A stretch of DNA of 31,899 bases from a virus, in the IMG/VR virus record IMGVR_UViG_3300004369_000076, positions 1 to 31,899 of that record. The stretch is one strand, 5' to 3'. Position numbers and translations under genes: made by a program. This document shows, piece after piece, positions 7,701 to 13,693 of this stretch. A model generated the notes under the pieces. It was given only the letters and a program-made list of their open reading frames with translations. It made no database searches and was not told where the DNA came from. Position 1 is the first letter of the stretch, and each line of letters begins with the position of its first letter.

Positions 7701-10176
7701 TAAAATCAGAGTCAGATCTTGCGCCAGTTGTACTTGTTTCTTGGATAATAAATCCTTCTCCAGGATCTTTGGCACTTGGAACATCTTTAGGAACAACATA
7801 ACGAACTTTGAAAATTTTCTCGTCTAAACTTCTCTCATCATCAATTCTAAGAACGTAAGTATCATTCGATCTTACTCCAATACCAGCAACACCTTCAGAA
7901 TTTAGAATTCTATAAATTTCGTTATCTTGATCGGAAAGGACGAACCAATTAGAATACACAGTATCCCATTGTATTGGATGACCAATATCTCCAGGATTTT
8001 TATCAGATACTCTACTTTCTACGCGAAGTTCTGTACCACCATAAATTGTAATTGGTAAATTATTTTCAGCATTTGCTTTAGTTGCTGCAACCTTAATCTC
8101 TGATGTGGAGACTCTAATTGCATAGTAAATTTTATTTGGTTCTAAATTTTCTGGTAGATCTCCAGAGTCACTTATAATTCGAATTGTTTCTCCAGTTTGT
8201 ATGTTATGGGAAACAATATCGAGAATATTGGAACTTGGACCACTGAAAACTTTGTGTGATTTTTCAGATGTTACTGATCCATATGCAACTGTTGAACTAG
8301 ATCCAACAGCATTATCTGCCATTCTAATTGGTGCTACGCTAGTTCCAGCACCAGCAACAACATGTAGTTGATCATTTAGTCTTGAACCAATTCTATATCC
8401 TTGAGTAATACTTGGTGGATAGACATCTGCATTATCATATCCAAATAGATATAGGTGACTTGAAATTCCAATCTGGGTTGTTAATCCAACATCAATAGAA
8501 ACCCAATCAATTTGTTCCTGTGATGCTGTAATTGCTCTTGGTGTAATAATATTGGTTATGTAACCATGAGTATCTTTATTGAATGCTTCCTTTCTAAATC
8601 CTTCAGCATGTAGAGAGTGCTGACCAAAGTTAGAGTTGGAGTTAGTAATAGAAGCATCACCACCGCTTCTAATATCAAAGTGGAAAGTAAATCCAATTGC
8701 GAACACAGAAACAATCTGCACAAACGCATCATTTGACATCTTAATGTGACTGGTTTCCCAACCACTTCTATAGATCGCATCAGGATCTAGGTGATAAACT
8801 GTATCTGGATTTGTTGATGATGATTGAGTAGAAAGAGTAGAACCAGTTTGCTTAGTGATAGCAATCGAGTCATATACTCTTGATGACTGATTATACTTTA
8901 CAAATGCTCTATCATCCTTCTGTAGGGAAACAGCGGTGAACTGAGCAACAACCATGGAGCGGAAACCAGATGCTTTCGCACCATCGGCGTGCATACCCTG
9001 CATACCCCATACAGATCTCAAAGAAATATTAAAGATGTAAGGTGATGCACCAGAAACTGTGTCTGTTTCAATAGTAACCGTTGCTGAAGATACGCTAGGA
9101 GATGCTGGTAGGTTTGCTCTTACAAAAGGAATAGAATAAGTAAATTGTGTTTCGCTTAGAACTGCCTGAACCTTTCCAGAAACGTTATAATCTGCCTCAG
9201 CAACTCCTTTAATCTTAATGGGAGTATCTGCTGTTAGACCGTGCTCTGTTGAAGTAGTAACTGTAATAACAGAACTTGGAGTAAATCCATCTCCAGAAAT
9301 AACTGAAGAAATGCTAATTGGATCTGCTGCAAATGCTCCAACAATTTCCCATTCTGGTCTCTGTGGATAGAAACCTAGTGGTTCATCAGGATATTTTTGA
9401 TCCACATCTCTACCAGATGCCAAGTTAAAGGCATTTGATAGTTTGCTATAGTACATCTGGAGATCAGTTAGATCATATCCAGAAGGAATATTTACACCAT
9501 CAGCATACTCAAAACATGTGAGTTTGTGGTGAGAGAATGTTGGTTTAGATTGATTGTTTGCAGAGAAATCTACAGGGTCTGTATAAACAACACCATCTTC
9601 TCTACCATCAAAGATGGAGAACTGCCAGAAGTAACAAGCACCAGTAACTCTAAAGATTGCTGATTGATCTACATCACCATCTGTTGGGTTTGGAACATAC
9701 TTAGGTCTAATCTTTGTCTTTCTTAGATCCAGACCAACAATAGAAGTACCTCTAGGTACAACAACACCACCATTAATACTGTTAAACTTATAAAGAATAT
9801 TATCGTTCTGTGTTAAATCGAATACCGACTCTAAAGTTAGAGAGAGTGTAGTTTGTGCCGCAGTCTCTGCACCTGATGGAGATACTGCCGTTGCAGTTCC
9901 AGTGACTGTTTTGATTGCAAATCCAGGACGGTTATCAACTACGTGCTCTCCTGGCATGAGAAGAATAGTTGTCTTCTCAACAATATCGTTATTACTACCT
10001 CTCAAATATGAGAACCTTGCCGACTCAATCAGCGCCCTTTGGATCGTTTTGAAAGGTTTTGTGAGTGAATTACCTTGATTGGTTACATCATCACTTGAGT
10101 TAATATCGTTGGGATTAACGTAGAGTATTCTCCCTTCAGTACTCTTAATAAAGTTCTCTAGCTTATTGAGAGGCAT
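4723..10176 (-). CDS. Giant virion appendage protein with C-terminal tail-collar domain
   Basis: At 1817 residues this is the largest gene in the window. The N-terminus (GRILYVNPNDINSSDD, then LTKPFKTIQRALIESA) looks like the entry to a right-handed beta-helix, the pectate-lyase-like fold of many phage appendages. The middle is beta-rich, with repeated Ser/Thr/Gly stretches and GGxGY-type motifs (GGSGYTSG, GGNGYNDG). From about residue 1659 there is a tail-collar domain as in T4 gp12-type short fibres: PIGSIILWYG, IPSGWSLCNGQ, PDLRERFVVGAG, EMPAHTHTATDSGHSH, RPPYYALCYIM. The HTHT and HSH histidines would suit metal binding in a trimer, as in gp12. It probably encodes a fibre or baseplate protein that contacts the host surface. 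Confidence 0.8.
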   Translation of the reverse strand: MPLNKLENFIKSTEGRILYVNPNDINSSDDVTNQGNSLTKPFKTIQRALIESARFSYLRGSNNDIVEKTTILLMPGEHVVDNRPGFAIKTVTGTATAVSPSGAETAAQTTLSLTLESVFDLTQNDNILYKFNSINGGVVVPRGTSIVGLDLRKTKIRPKYVPNPTDGDVDQSAIFRVTGACYFWQFSIFDGREDGVVYTDPVDFSANNQSKPTFSHHKLTCFEYADGVNIPSGYDLTDLQMYYSKLSNAFNLASGRDVDQKYPDEPLGFYPQRPEWEIVGAFAADPISISSVISGDGFTPSSVITVTTSTEHGLTADTPIKIKGVAEADYNVSGKVQAVLSETQFTYSIPFVRANLPASPSVSSATVTIETDTVSGASPYIFNISLRSVWGMQGMHADGAKASGFRSMVVAQFTAVSLQKDDRAFVKYNQSSRVYDSIAITKQTGSTLSTQSSSTNPDTVYHLDPDAIYRSGWETSHIKMSNDAFVQIVSVFAIGFTFHFDIRSGGDASITNSNSNFGQHSLHAEGFRKEAFNKDTHGYITNIITPRAITASQEQIDWVSIDVGLTTQIGISSHLYLFGYDNADVYPPSITQGYRIGSRLNDQLHVVAGAGTSVAPIRMADNAVGSSSTVAYGSVTSEKSHKVFSGPSSNILDIVSHNIQTGETIRIISDSGDLPENLEPNKIYYAIRVSTSEIKVAATKANAENNLPITIYGGTELRVESRVSDKNPGDIGHPIQWDTVYSNWFVLSDQDNEIYRILNSEGVAGIGVRSNDTYVLRIDDERSLDEKIFKVRYVVPKDVPSAKDPGEGFIIQETSTTGARSDSDFTLTSITSADYDYNRNPRFISTCTVALSTVTVIADLPHNLNVGDQVVIKNVTSTTNASAADNVGFNGTFEVTAVSNANTFSYSSTDVNGIVHSLGTYTNDTHVRSTSLPRFERNDLKKNLYIYRKELITPYINGVQDGVYHLYITNSDNSLLTEFSSYKYSQQIEDLYPQLDKDNENDSPSSAVSFASRSPIGEVVTNDLKRSITRESVDVTLKSFGKGLEVTGVTTSSGISTITFDREHSFSGIVTYSNFAGGNGYNDGTFYNVKLFNNGTSTWDGATAKVTISGGSIQTVDIISGGSGYTSGEELDFDTATIGVGAGAGLTVTSSGISTNIGDVVQLTGIGTTSDGYYRIASIPSKNQIAVGHTGGDPVIITGSYALPLGPSVKVSSVTTYDSVTGISTITCSGAHGLFAGNRFRFIDSSNNNLGDYLVKERVGVNTFTIHTGSSVGSAEYILRHGISANDAISDSSNENLGTRSITFYGNDYLTLSGDITAAGTALAVSLPSSGIGTLARFPLGSHIQVGAEIMRIVSSTLSGSGNDEITVIRGALGTVVTEHKAGTLIKKIKPIPTEVRRPSIARASGHTFEYLGFGPGNYSTGLPQVQVKSLNEREVFLAQSQEKAGGIIVYTGMNNDGDFYIGNKRVSSATGQERTFDAPIPTTTGQETSILSAVFDEIVVKERLKVEGGNSGTVLSQFDGPVTFNGETKFNDVLKLNSAFTSSGQLTVTNTTQSTSKDTGALIVDGGVGIEKNLYVGAASSISDDLYVGRNAEIVGVTTTQGTVKIQDTTGNTLGDVNTGSLQIDGGAGIAENLTVGGATSITGDLRVKGNIIVEGTGLFPIGSIILWYGAVGAIPSGWSLCNGQTVGAYTTPDLRERFVVGAGGDNSTVSGTTGYAVNDTGGSNTVTLSTPEMPAHTHTATDSGHSHQYSRGNSPGPGQDQPGSGSGDAVNYSNQNTGTGYANISVGTAGGSGGVTQAHENRPPYYALCYIMRTS

Positions 10177-10208
10177 TGGATTATAATCGCCAAAATATTT
10201 CTATGTTT

Positions 10209-10216
10209 TATTTATC
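10209..10216 (-). promoter_or_regulatory. T4-late-like promoter motif GATAAATA
   Basis: On the - strand GATAAATA lies 33 nt before the ATG of the 1817-residue gene. The upstream gene's TGA stop (10215-10217) overlaps the motif. Confidence 0.6.
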
Positions 10217-10520
10217 AACCCATTAAATCTTCCTCATCGTGATAATATACTTCATCCTCAGGCATATCTTCTGGATTTTCTAAATCAACAGGGAACAAAC
10301 AAGGATGTACTTCTTCATCTATGAGATAAAAAGAACTCCTGTATAAGTCTTCTGGTTCAAATGAGGTTTCTTTATTTGCAAGTTCTACTAATTCTTCATC
10401 TTCCAAGTGCCCATCTGGAAGTTCATCAAAAGTAAATGGAACTTGATTGATAAAATACATCTTTACTATCATACTGTGGTCCAAATACCAGCAGTATGCA
10501 GTGTCAATCTTATAAGACAT
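10215..10520 (-). CDS. Acidic small protein of unknown function
   Basis: A 101-residue protein, not recognised. It is strongly acidic, with clusters such as HLEDEELVEL, EDMPEDEVYYHDEEDL and very few basic residues after the first 20. There is no signal peptide, membrane segment or zinc motif. The start at 10520 has a late-promoter-like site 18 nt upstream, so late expression with the structural genes is likely. Such acidic small proteins can be DNA mimics or assembly chaperones, but nothing here distinguishes these. Confidence 0.65.
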   Translation of the reverse strand: MSYKIDTAYCWYLDHSMIVKMYFINQVPFTFDELPDGHLEDEELVELANKETSFEPEDLYRSSFYLIDEEVHPCLFPVDLENPEDMPEDEVYYHDEEDLMG

Positions 10521-10537
10521 AGCGGATGCTTTTGTCT

Positions 10538-10545
10538 TATTTATT
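10538..10545 (-). promoter_or_regulatory. T4-late-like promoter motif AATAAATA
   Basis: On the - strand AATAAATA lies 18 nt before the ATG at 10520, between the 3' end of the tRNA cluster and the acidic protein gene. It differs from TATAAATA at one position. Confidence 0.5.
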
Positions 10546-10550
10546 TTTTA

Positions 10551-10634
10551 TAGGACGAGGGGGACTTGAACCCCCACGGGAATACTCCCAACAGATTTTA
10601 AGTCTGGTGCGTCTACCACTTCCGCCACCGTCCC
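10551..10634 (-). tRNA. tRNA-Leu (anticodon UAA)
   Basis: An 84-nt cloverleaf with a long variable arm, as expected for a class II leucine tRNA. The acceptor GGGACGG pairs with TCGTCCT (two G-T wobbles). The D arm contains GGTAGACGC. The anticodon stem CCAGA/TCTG encloses loop CTTAAAA, giving anticodon TAA. The T arm is GGGGG-TTCAAGT-CCCCC and the discriminator is A. CCA is not encoded. It would read UUA, a codon favoured by AT-rich phage genes. Confidence 0.9.
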
Positions 10635-10639
10635 TTAGG

Positions 10640-10712
10640 TGCTCCTTGCGTGGATCGAACACGCCTCAGGCGAATTATGAGTTCGCTGCATTCACCAGAT
10701 TGCTAAAGGAGC
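10640..10712 (-). tRNA. tRNA with CAU anticodon (Met or lysidine-modified Ile2)
   Basis: A 73-nt cloverleaf. The acceptor GCTCCTT/AAGGAGC is perfect, the anticodon stem GCGAA/TTCGC encloses CTCATAA (anticodon CAT), the T arm is GCGTG-TTCGATC-CACGC, and the discriminator A is followed by CC. The D stem has three pairs and a mismatch. Sequence alone does not tell elongator Met from Ile2, where the C is converted to lysidine to read AUA. Confidence 0.85.
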
Positions 10713-10715
10713 AGA

Positions 10716-10787
10716 TAGTGTAGAAGACAGGATTTGATACCTGCATACCCTCATAGAGGTGTGTTTCCTTACATCACATCTACACTA
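10716..10787 (-). pseudogene. Degenerate tRNA-like element
   Basis: Seventy-two nt between two intact tRNAs, closed by a perfect 9-bp inverted repeat (TAGTGTAGA/TCTACACTA) like an acceptor stem. Near the 3' end GCAGG-TATCAAAT-CCTGT resembles a T arm with one extra loop base. TGTG/CACA can form a D-like stem around a loop containing GG. The anticodon region has no regular 5-bp stem with 7-nt loop: CACACC/GGTATG carries a mismatch and an 8-nt loop, and a short CCTC/GAGG hairpin competes. It is probably a decayed tRNA or tRNA-shaped spacer; a working tRNA with odd arms is not excluded. Confidence 0.45.
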
Positions 10788-10788
10788 A

Positions 10789-10860
10789 TAGGAGTACTGG
10801 GAGTTGAACCCAGACTACCCCGTTATAAGCAGGGCGCTCTAACCATTAAGCTATACTCCC
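10789..10860 (-). tRNA. tRNA-Ile (anticodon UAU)
   Basis: A 72-nt cloverleaf. Acceptor GGGAGTA/TACTCCT, D arm GCTT-AATGGTTA-GAGC, anticodon stem CCCTG/CGGGG around CTTATAA (anticodon TAT), T arm CTGGG-TTCAACT-CCCAG, discriminator A. It would read AUA, which AT-rich phage genes use more than most hosts do. It is first in the tRNA cluster, 10 nt after the Phd/YefM-like gene, and probably transcribed with it. Confidence 0.85.
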
Positions 10861-10870
10861 AGATGATGAA

Positions 10871-11044
10871 CTACGATGCTTCGTTATTGTTCTCCGTGTA
10901 TATTCGGAGAAGTTCATCATCATAAGGCATCATAACTGCTGCTCTTCCTTCTTCGTCTATGACACCAATGCGCTCTCCGTTTTCTACACGTTCTAGGAGA
11001 GCATCAAAGTTATCTTCCCATTCTTTCACTGTGTAAACTTCCAT
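10871..11044 (-). CDS. Phd/YefM-like antitoxin-family small protein
   Basis: A 57-residue protein, MEVYTVKEWEDNFDALLERV followed by ENGERIGVIDEEGRAAVMMP. This matches the N-terminal Phd/YefM fold (xxVxEarxnfxxLldrVenGErixIxxxgxpvAvmvp): an amphipathic DNA-binding half followed by the ENGE turn and beta strands. In toxin-antitoxin pairs such proteins repress their operon and neutralise a toxin. No toxin-like ORF lies next to it: the flanks are tRNAs and a 67-residue protein of another kind. The chain is shorter than usual after the fold, so the toxin-neutralising tail is reduced to about 18 residues. It may be a free-standing regulator or may act against a host toxin. Confidence 0.75.
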   Translation of the reverse strand: MEVYTVKEWEDNFDALLERVENGERIGVIDEEGRAAVMMPYDDELLRIYTENNNEAS

Positions 11045-11052
11045 AGATCTGA

Positions 11053-11060
11053 TATTTATC
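11053..11060 (-). promoter_or_regulatory. T4-late-like motif GATAAATA before the antitoxin-like gene
   Basis: On the - strand GATAAATA lies inside CTGATAAATATCAG, 9 nt before the ATG at 11044. It includes the TGA stop of the gene before it. The flanking CTGATA/TATCAG inverted repeat could be an operator for the Phd/YefM-like protein itself. The motif is too close to the ATG for a normal leader, so the operator reading is at least as likely. Confidence 0.35.
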
Positions 11061-11262
11061 AGTATTCCTCACCCTGAATTGCCAGATCCGCATACTCAAT
11101 TTGATCTTCCGAAAGATTAGCAGTTACCACTTCCAGAACGTTCATAAATTCCTGGACGGTATCGCAATTTACCATCTTTTCATTACCCTCATCGCTCAGG
11201 AGAAGGAAAGAGCGGGTGCAAACGTCGATCACGATGCCTTGGACGCATTCAGTGTTGCTCAT
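11059..11262 (-). CDS. Small conserved-looking protein of unknown function
   Basis: A 67-residue protein, MSNTECVQGIVIDVCTRSFL followed by a short beta-rich core and an acidic C-terminus ending AIQGEEY. No known family is recognised. The frame extends to a GTG at 11283, but that codon lies upstream of the transcription start predicted near 11279, so the ATG at 11262 is chosen. It is the first gene behind a perfect sigma70 promoter, so it is probably expressed early. It appears to share a transcript with the antitoxin-like gene and the tRNAs. Confidence 0.7.
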   Translation of the reverse strand: MSNTECVQGIVIDVCTRSFLLLSDEGNEKMVNCDTVQEFMNVLEVVTANLSEDQIEYADLAIQGEEY

Positions 11263-11285
11263 GGTGTTCCGTTGATTACCCACAT

Positions 11286-11314
11286 ATTATAGGGCATCTG
11301 CGGTGGGGTGTCAA
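11286..11314 (-). promoter_or_regulatory. Consensus sigma70 promoter, TTGACA-N17-TATAAT
   Basis: On the - strand TTGACA (11309-11314) and TATAAT (11286-11291) are 17 nt apart. The TGA stop (11311-11313) of the structural gene upstream lies inside the -35 box. The predicted start near 11279 leaves a leader of about 17 nt before the ATG at 11262. It separates the late baseplate genes from an early unit of a small gene, the antitoxin-like gene and the tRNAs. Confidence 0.9.
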
Positions 11315-12291
11315 GTGGTTAGGTTGGTGACAGCAGAAACAGTGGCACTGTTCTTGGTTTTTTGATCTTCGACCTTCTTCCTTGTGTTCTTTGCACCCCA
11401 ATTTTGTAATTCTTTTTCTCTTTTCTTGATTTTTACAGAATTTAAATCACTTCTACTTACGGCAGCATCTCTTTGTGATCTCAATGATGCGATTTGATCC
11501 TCAAGAGAAGCAATAGAAGAAGCAATGGATACACAATGATTTTGACCATCAACTCCAATTAATGAAATATCCGAAGCATCAGGAGCAACACCAACACCAG
11601 CATATGCGCGGAAGGTTCCCACATTTCTTGGACCCGCATGATCCCCAGAAGTACCAGAAACTGTTCTTGCCGTTCCTACGGTTGTTGAACCACCATCATT
11701 GGTGATTACATTTTCATATCCATATCCAGAGTTTGATGAGGTTAAATCAACAGTGCTATCTGGATCAAATGGATTTGTTGCCCCATAATTAGCACTTGGA
11801 CCCCACAGTGTTGGGAATATTTTTAATTTATCAACATCCTGTTTAAGATCAAAATCTCCACCAAGGTTTTCTGTTAATGAATTAATTCCAGTATTTCTAG
11901 TAGTACCACCAGATGTTGTTGTGCTATAAGCAATACCTGGCCAACAGTTTCTGTTTATCGCATCGGTAGATAGTTCAACTATCTGAGTCTTTAGAGCATT
12001 GATTTGGGCATTCCATGAGACGATTTGATCATCAAAGTCTCCACAAAATTGCTGAAGAACAATTACGTCCTTTTCATACTGATCTTCTATCTTATCCCCA
12101 GAATTTTCTGGATATAATTCTGCGAATTCTTCTTCGTTTTCTTCCCATTTTCCAGATTCATTTTGAGTTACTGTTTTCTTTGTTATGGATGTAGGAACAC
12201 CTACAGTACTCTGATTTTCATAAACACCATCAAGTTCATCCTGTTCTTTCTCCAGAATTTCAGTAACTTGATTTTTTAAGATGATATCCAT
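11311..12291 (-). CDS. Putative virion structural protein with terminal coiled coils
   Basis: A 326-residue protein. The ATG at 12291 is chosen; a TTG two codons earlier is possible. Residues about 1-110 and 255-315 have heptad-like Leu/Ile and charged patterns (SIASLEDQIASLRSQRDAAV) suggesting coiled coils. The Gly/Ser/Thr-rich centre contains aromatic stretches such as WPGIAYSTTT and NSGYGYENV. The end is basic and lysine-rich. No enzyme motif is visible. It follows the S74 protein gene after a late-promoter-like site and closes the baseplate run, so a tail or baseplate accessory role is likely. Its family was not recognised. Confidence 0.6.
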   Translation of the reverse strand: MDIILKNQVTEILEKEQDELDGVYENQSTVGVPTSITKKTVTQNESGKWEENEEEFAELYPENSGDKIEDQYEKDVIVLQQFCGDFDDQIVSWNAQINALKTQIVELSTDAINRNCWPGIAYSTTTSGGTTRNTGINSLTENLGGDFDLKQDVDKLKIFPTLWGPSANYGATNPFDPDSTVDLTSSNSGYGYENVITNDGGSTTVGTARTVSGTSGDHAGPRNVGTFRAYAGVGVAPDASDISLIGVDGQNHCVSIASSIASLEDQIASLRSQRDAAVSRSDLNSVKIKKREKELQNWGAKNTRKKVEDQKTKNSATVSAVTNLTT

Positions 12292-12311
12292 ACTCAAGAA
12301 TAATATTTTCT

Positions 12312-13106
12312 TTATTTATTTCCCTCTAGGGTCGCTACTCTTTCTTTTAATTCTTCTATCTGTTGCTGCTGTTCTTTAATTGCCTCAACCAGAACGGCAA
12401 CTAGATTTTCATATTCAACTGTTTTTAGATCTTTATCTTCAATTTTTTCTGTAACAACAACTTCAGGTATAATTTTCTCGACTTCTTGGGCAATCAAACC
12501 AATCGAGGATTTTTGTTTTTCTGCTTTCTTTGGAACAACTTCTGGGTTCCAATCGAAAGAAACTCCCCTCAAACTCAGTACTTTATCTAGAGAACTTTCT
12601 AGATTAACTACATTTGTTTTTGCTGTTTGATCTGATGGGCAAGGAGCACAAATATTCGATCCATTATACAACCATAATCCATTTAAAAGACCCAAGGGAC
12701 TATTTAAAAGAATTGTAATACCATTTATTGTCACAATAGGTGCGGTGGCACTCCAAGAACTAGAAACGGCAGATTTTATTGCGTTTATATCGTTGTTGAC
12801 ACCGGTGTATGAAACATCAAGTGCTCCAAATTTAAGATCCGATCCGATTTTAATATCAGAACCAAATACGTTTCTTACTCCAGTTAAAACTTCAAGACCA
12901 AGAGTATTGATTGAAAGTGGTGAAGTTACAGATGGACCGACATTTAGAGAAGCAAGAAAGGGGGCAACCGTTGCTCCCTGCCCAAAATGCCCTTTGTGTA
13001 CCGATAAGGATCCTGGTTCCCAAAATCCTTTTGGAAACTGCAAAGCACCACCAGCGATGGGTGATAAGATATCTACAGTGAATGTTGATAAATGATCGAA
13101 TGCCAT
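12312..13106 (-). CDS. Short fibre protein with S74 intramolecular chaperone domain
   Basis: A 264-residue protein. Residues 1-150 are a beta-rich fibre part. From about 158 there is a peptidase S74 (chaperone of endosialidase) domain: SDQTAKTNVVNLESSLDKVL, then GVSFDWNPE, IGLIAQEVEKIIPEVV (202-217), YENLVAVLVEAIKEQ, and a C-terminal coiled coil to residue 262. In this family the domain trimerises the fibre and then cuts itself off before the serine of the SD motif, here Ser158. Lys163 follows as in related proteins. The mature product would be about 157 residues. A CAPCP cysteine pair lies just before the predicted cut. It sits among baseplate genes, so the mature trimer is probably a small fibre or tip. 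Confidence 0.85.
   Translation of the reverse strand: MAFDHLSTFTVDILSPIAGGALQFPKGFWEPGSLSVHKGHFGQGATVAPFLASLNVGPSVTSPLSINTLGLEVLTGVRNVFGSDIKIGSDLKFGALDVSYTGVNNDINAIKSAVSSSWSATAPIVTINGITILLNSPLGLLNGLWLYNGSNICAPCPSDQTAKTNVVNLESSLDKVLSLRGVSFDWNPEVVPKKAEKQKSSIGLIAQEVEKIIPEVVVTEKIEDKDLKTVEYENLVAVLVEAIKEQQQQIEELKERVATLEGNK
12313..12320 (-). promoter_or_regulatory. T4-late-like promoter motif AATAAATA
   Basis: On the - strand AATAAATA lies 22 nt before the ATG at 12291. Its first bases overlap the TAA stop (12312-12314) of the S74 gene. Confidence 0.5.
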
Positions 13107-13108
13107 AT

Positions 13109-13690
13109 TTACTTACAAGATTGAGTAACGCCAGTGATTAATTCTTTGATTGGACCAGGTAGAAGAGCTTCAATAATAGGATTAAGTGGAGAAACTTTGT
13201 TTATATCGGTACAAGTAAGATTCAAAAGACCTTGTGCTGTCATATTAATGGAGTCGCTACTAGTTATACAAACTTTAGCACCACCCAAAGTCATCTGCTC
13301 ACCAGCAGTCATGGTTATAGCTTCATTGGCACTGACCATGAAGTTACCATCAGTATCATCACCAAGTGTTTCAATGTAAATGTTTTTCGCTATGATTTTT
13401 AAATTGCCTTGTTGGCAATTGATAATCATATCTCCATTTTCACAGATGATTGCTTTAGCAATATTTTCATTCTCACCATCTTTTCTTTCTTCAGTGAAAT
13501 CTCTACCACAATATTCTTCAGACTTCTTTGGAGTTATACTTGTTTTATTTCCATTACTATTATAATGGTCGTGGTGACCTTTTGTTGTTGCGACGTTCAG
13601 TACAGAACCATCATTTTCGGTTCCCACTGGTCCAAAGATAATGGCACCGTGTGGATTATTAGTAACTGTATGCTCTGGTATATGTGCCAT
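13109..13690 (-). CDS. Beta-helical baseplate spike candidate (gp5 C-terminus-like)
   Basis: A 193-residue protein. From about residue 80 it has short regular beta repeats (GDMIINCQQGNLKIIAKNIY, then ANEAITMTAGEQMTLGG and SDSINMTAQGLLNLTC). These resemble the triple-stranded beta-helix of T4 gp5C and other spike tips. The N-terminal part (HGAIIFGPVGTENDG, TKGHHDHYNSNG) is histidine-rich and may bind metal. The OB-fold hub is a separate gene at 15768-16718, so this may be the spike half of a split gp5. No lysozyme domain lies in either. Assignment rests on the repeat pattern and gene context. Confidence 0.55.
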   Translation of the reverse strand: MAHIPEHTVTNNPHGAIIFGPVGTENDGSVLNVATTKGHHDHYNSNGNKTSITPKKSEEYCGRDFTEERKDGENENIAKAIICENGDMIINCQQGNLKIIAKNIYIETLGDDTDGNFMVSANEAITMTAGEQMTLGGAKVCITSSDSINMTAQGLLNLTCTDINKVSPLNPIIEALLPGPIKELITGVTQSCK

Positions 13691-13693
13691 ATC

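Noticed and set aside
10551-10860. CRISPR array or integration site at the tRNA cluster
   Set aside because: No direct repeats with regular spacers are seen and no integrase is present. The cluster is explained by three tRNAs and one tRNA-like element.
11263-11283. GTG start for the 67-residue gene
   Set aside because: It lies upstream of the start predicted from the TTGACA-N17-TATAAT promoter.
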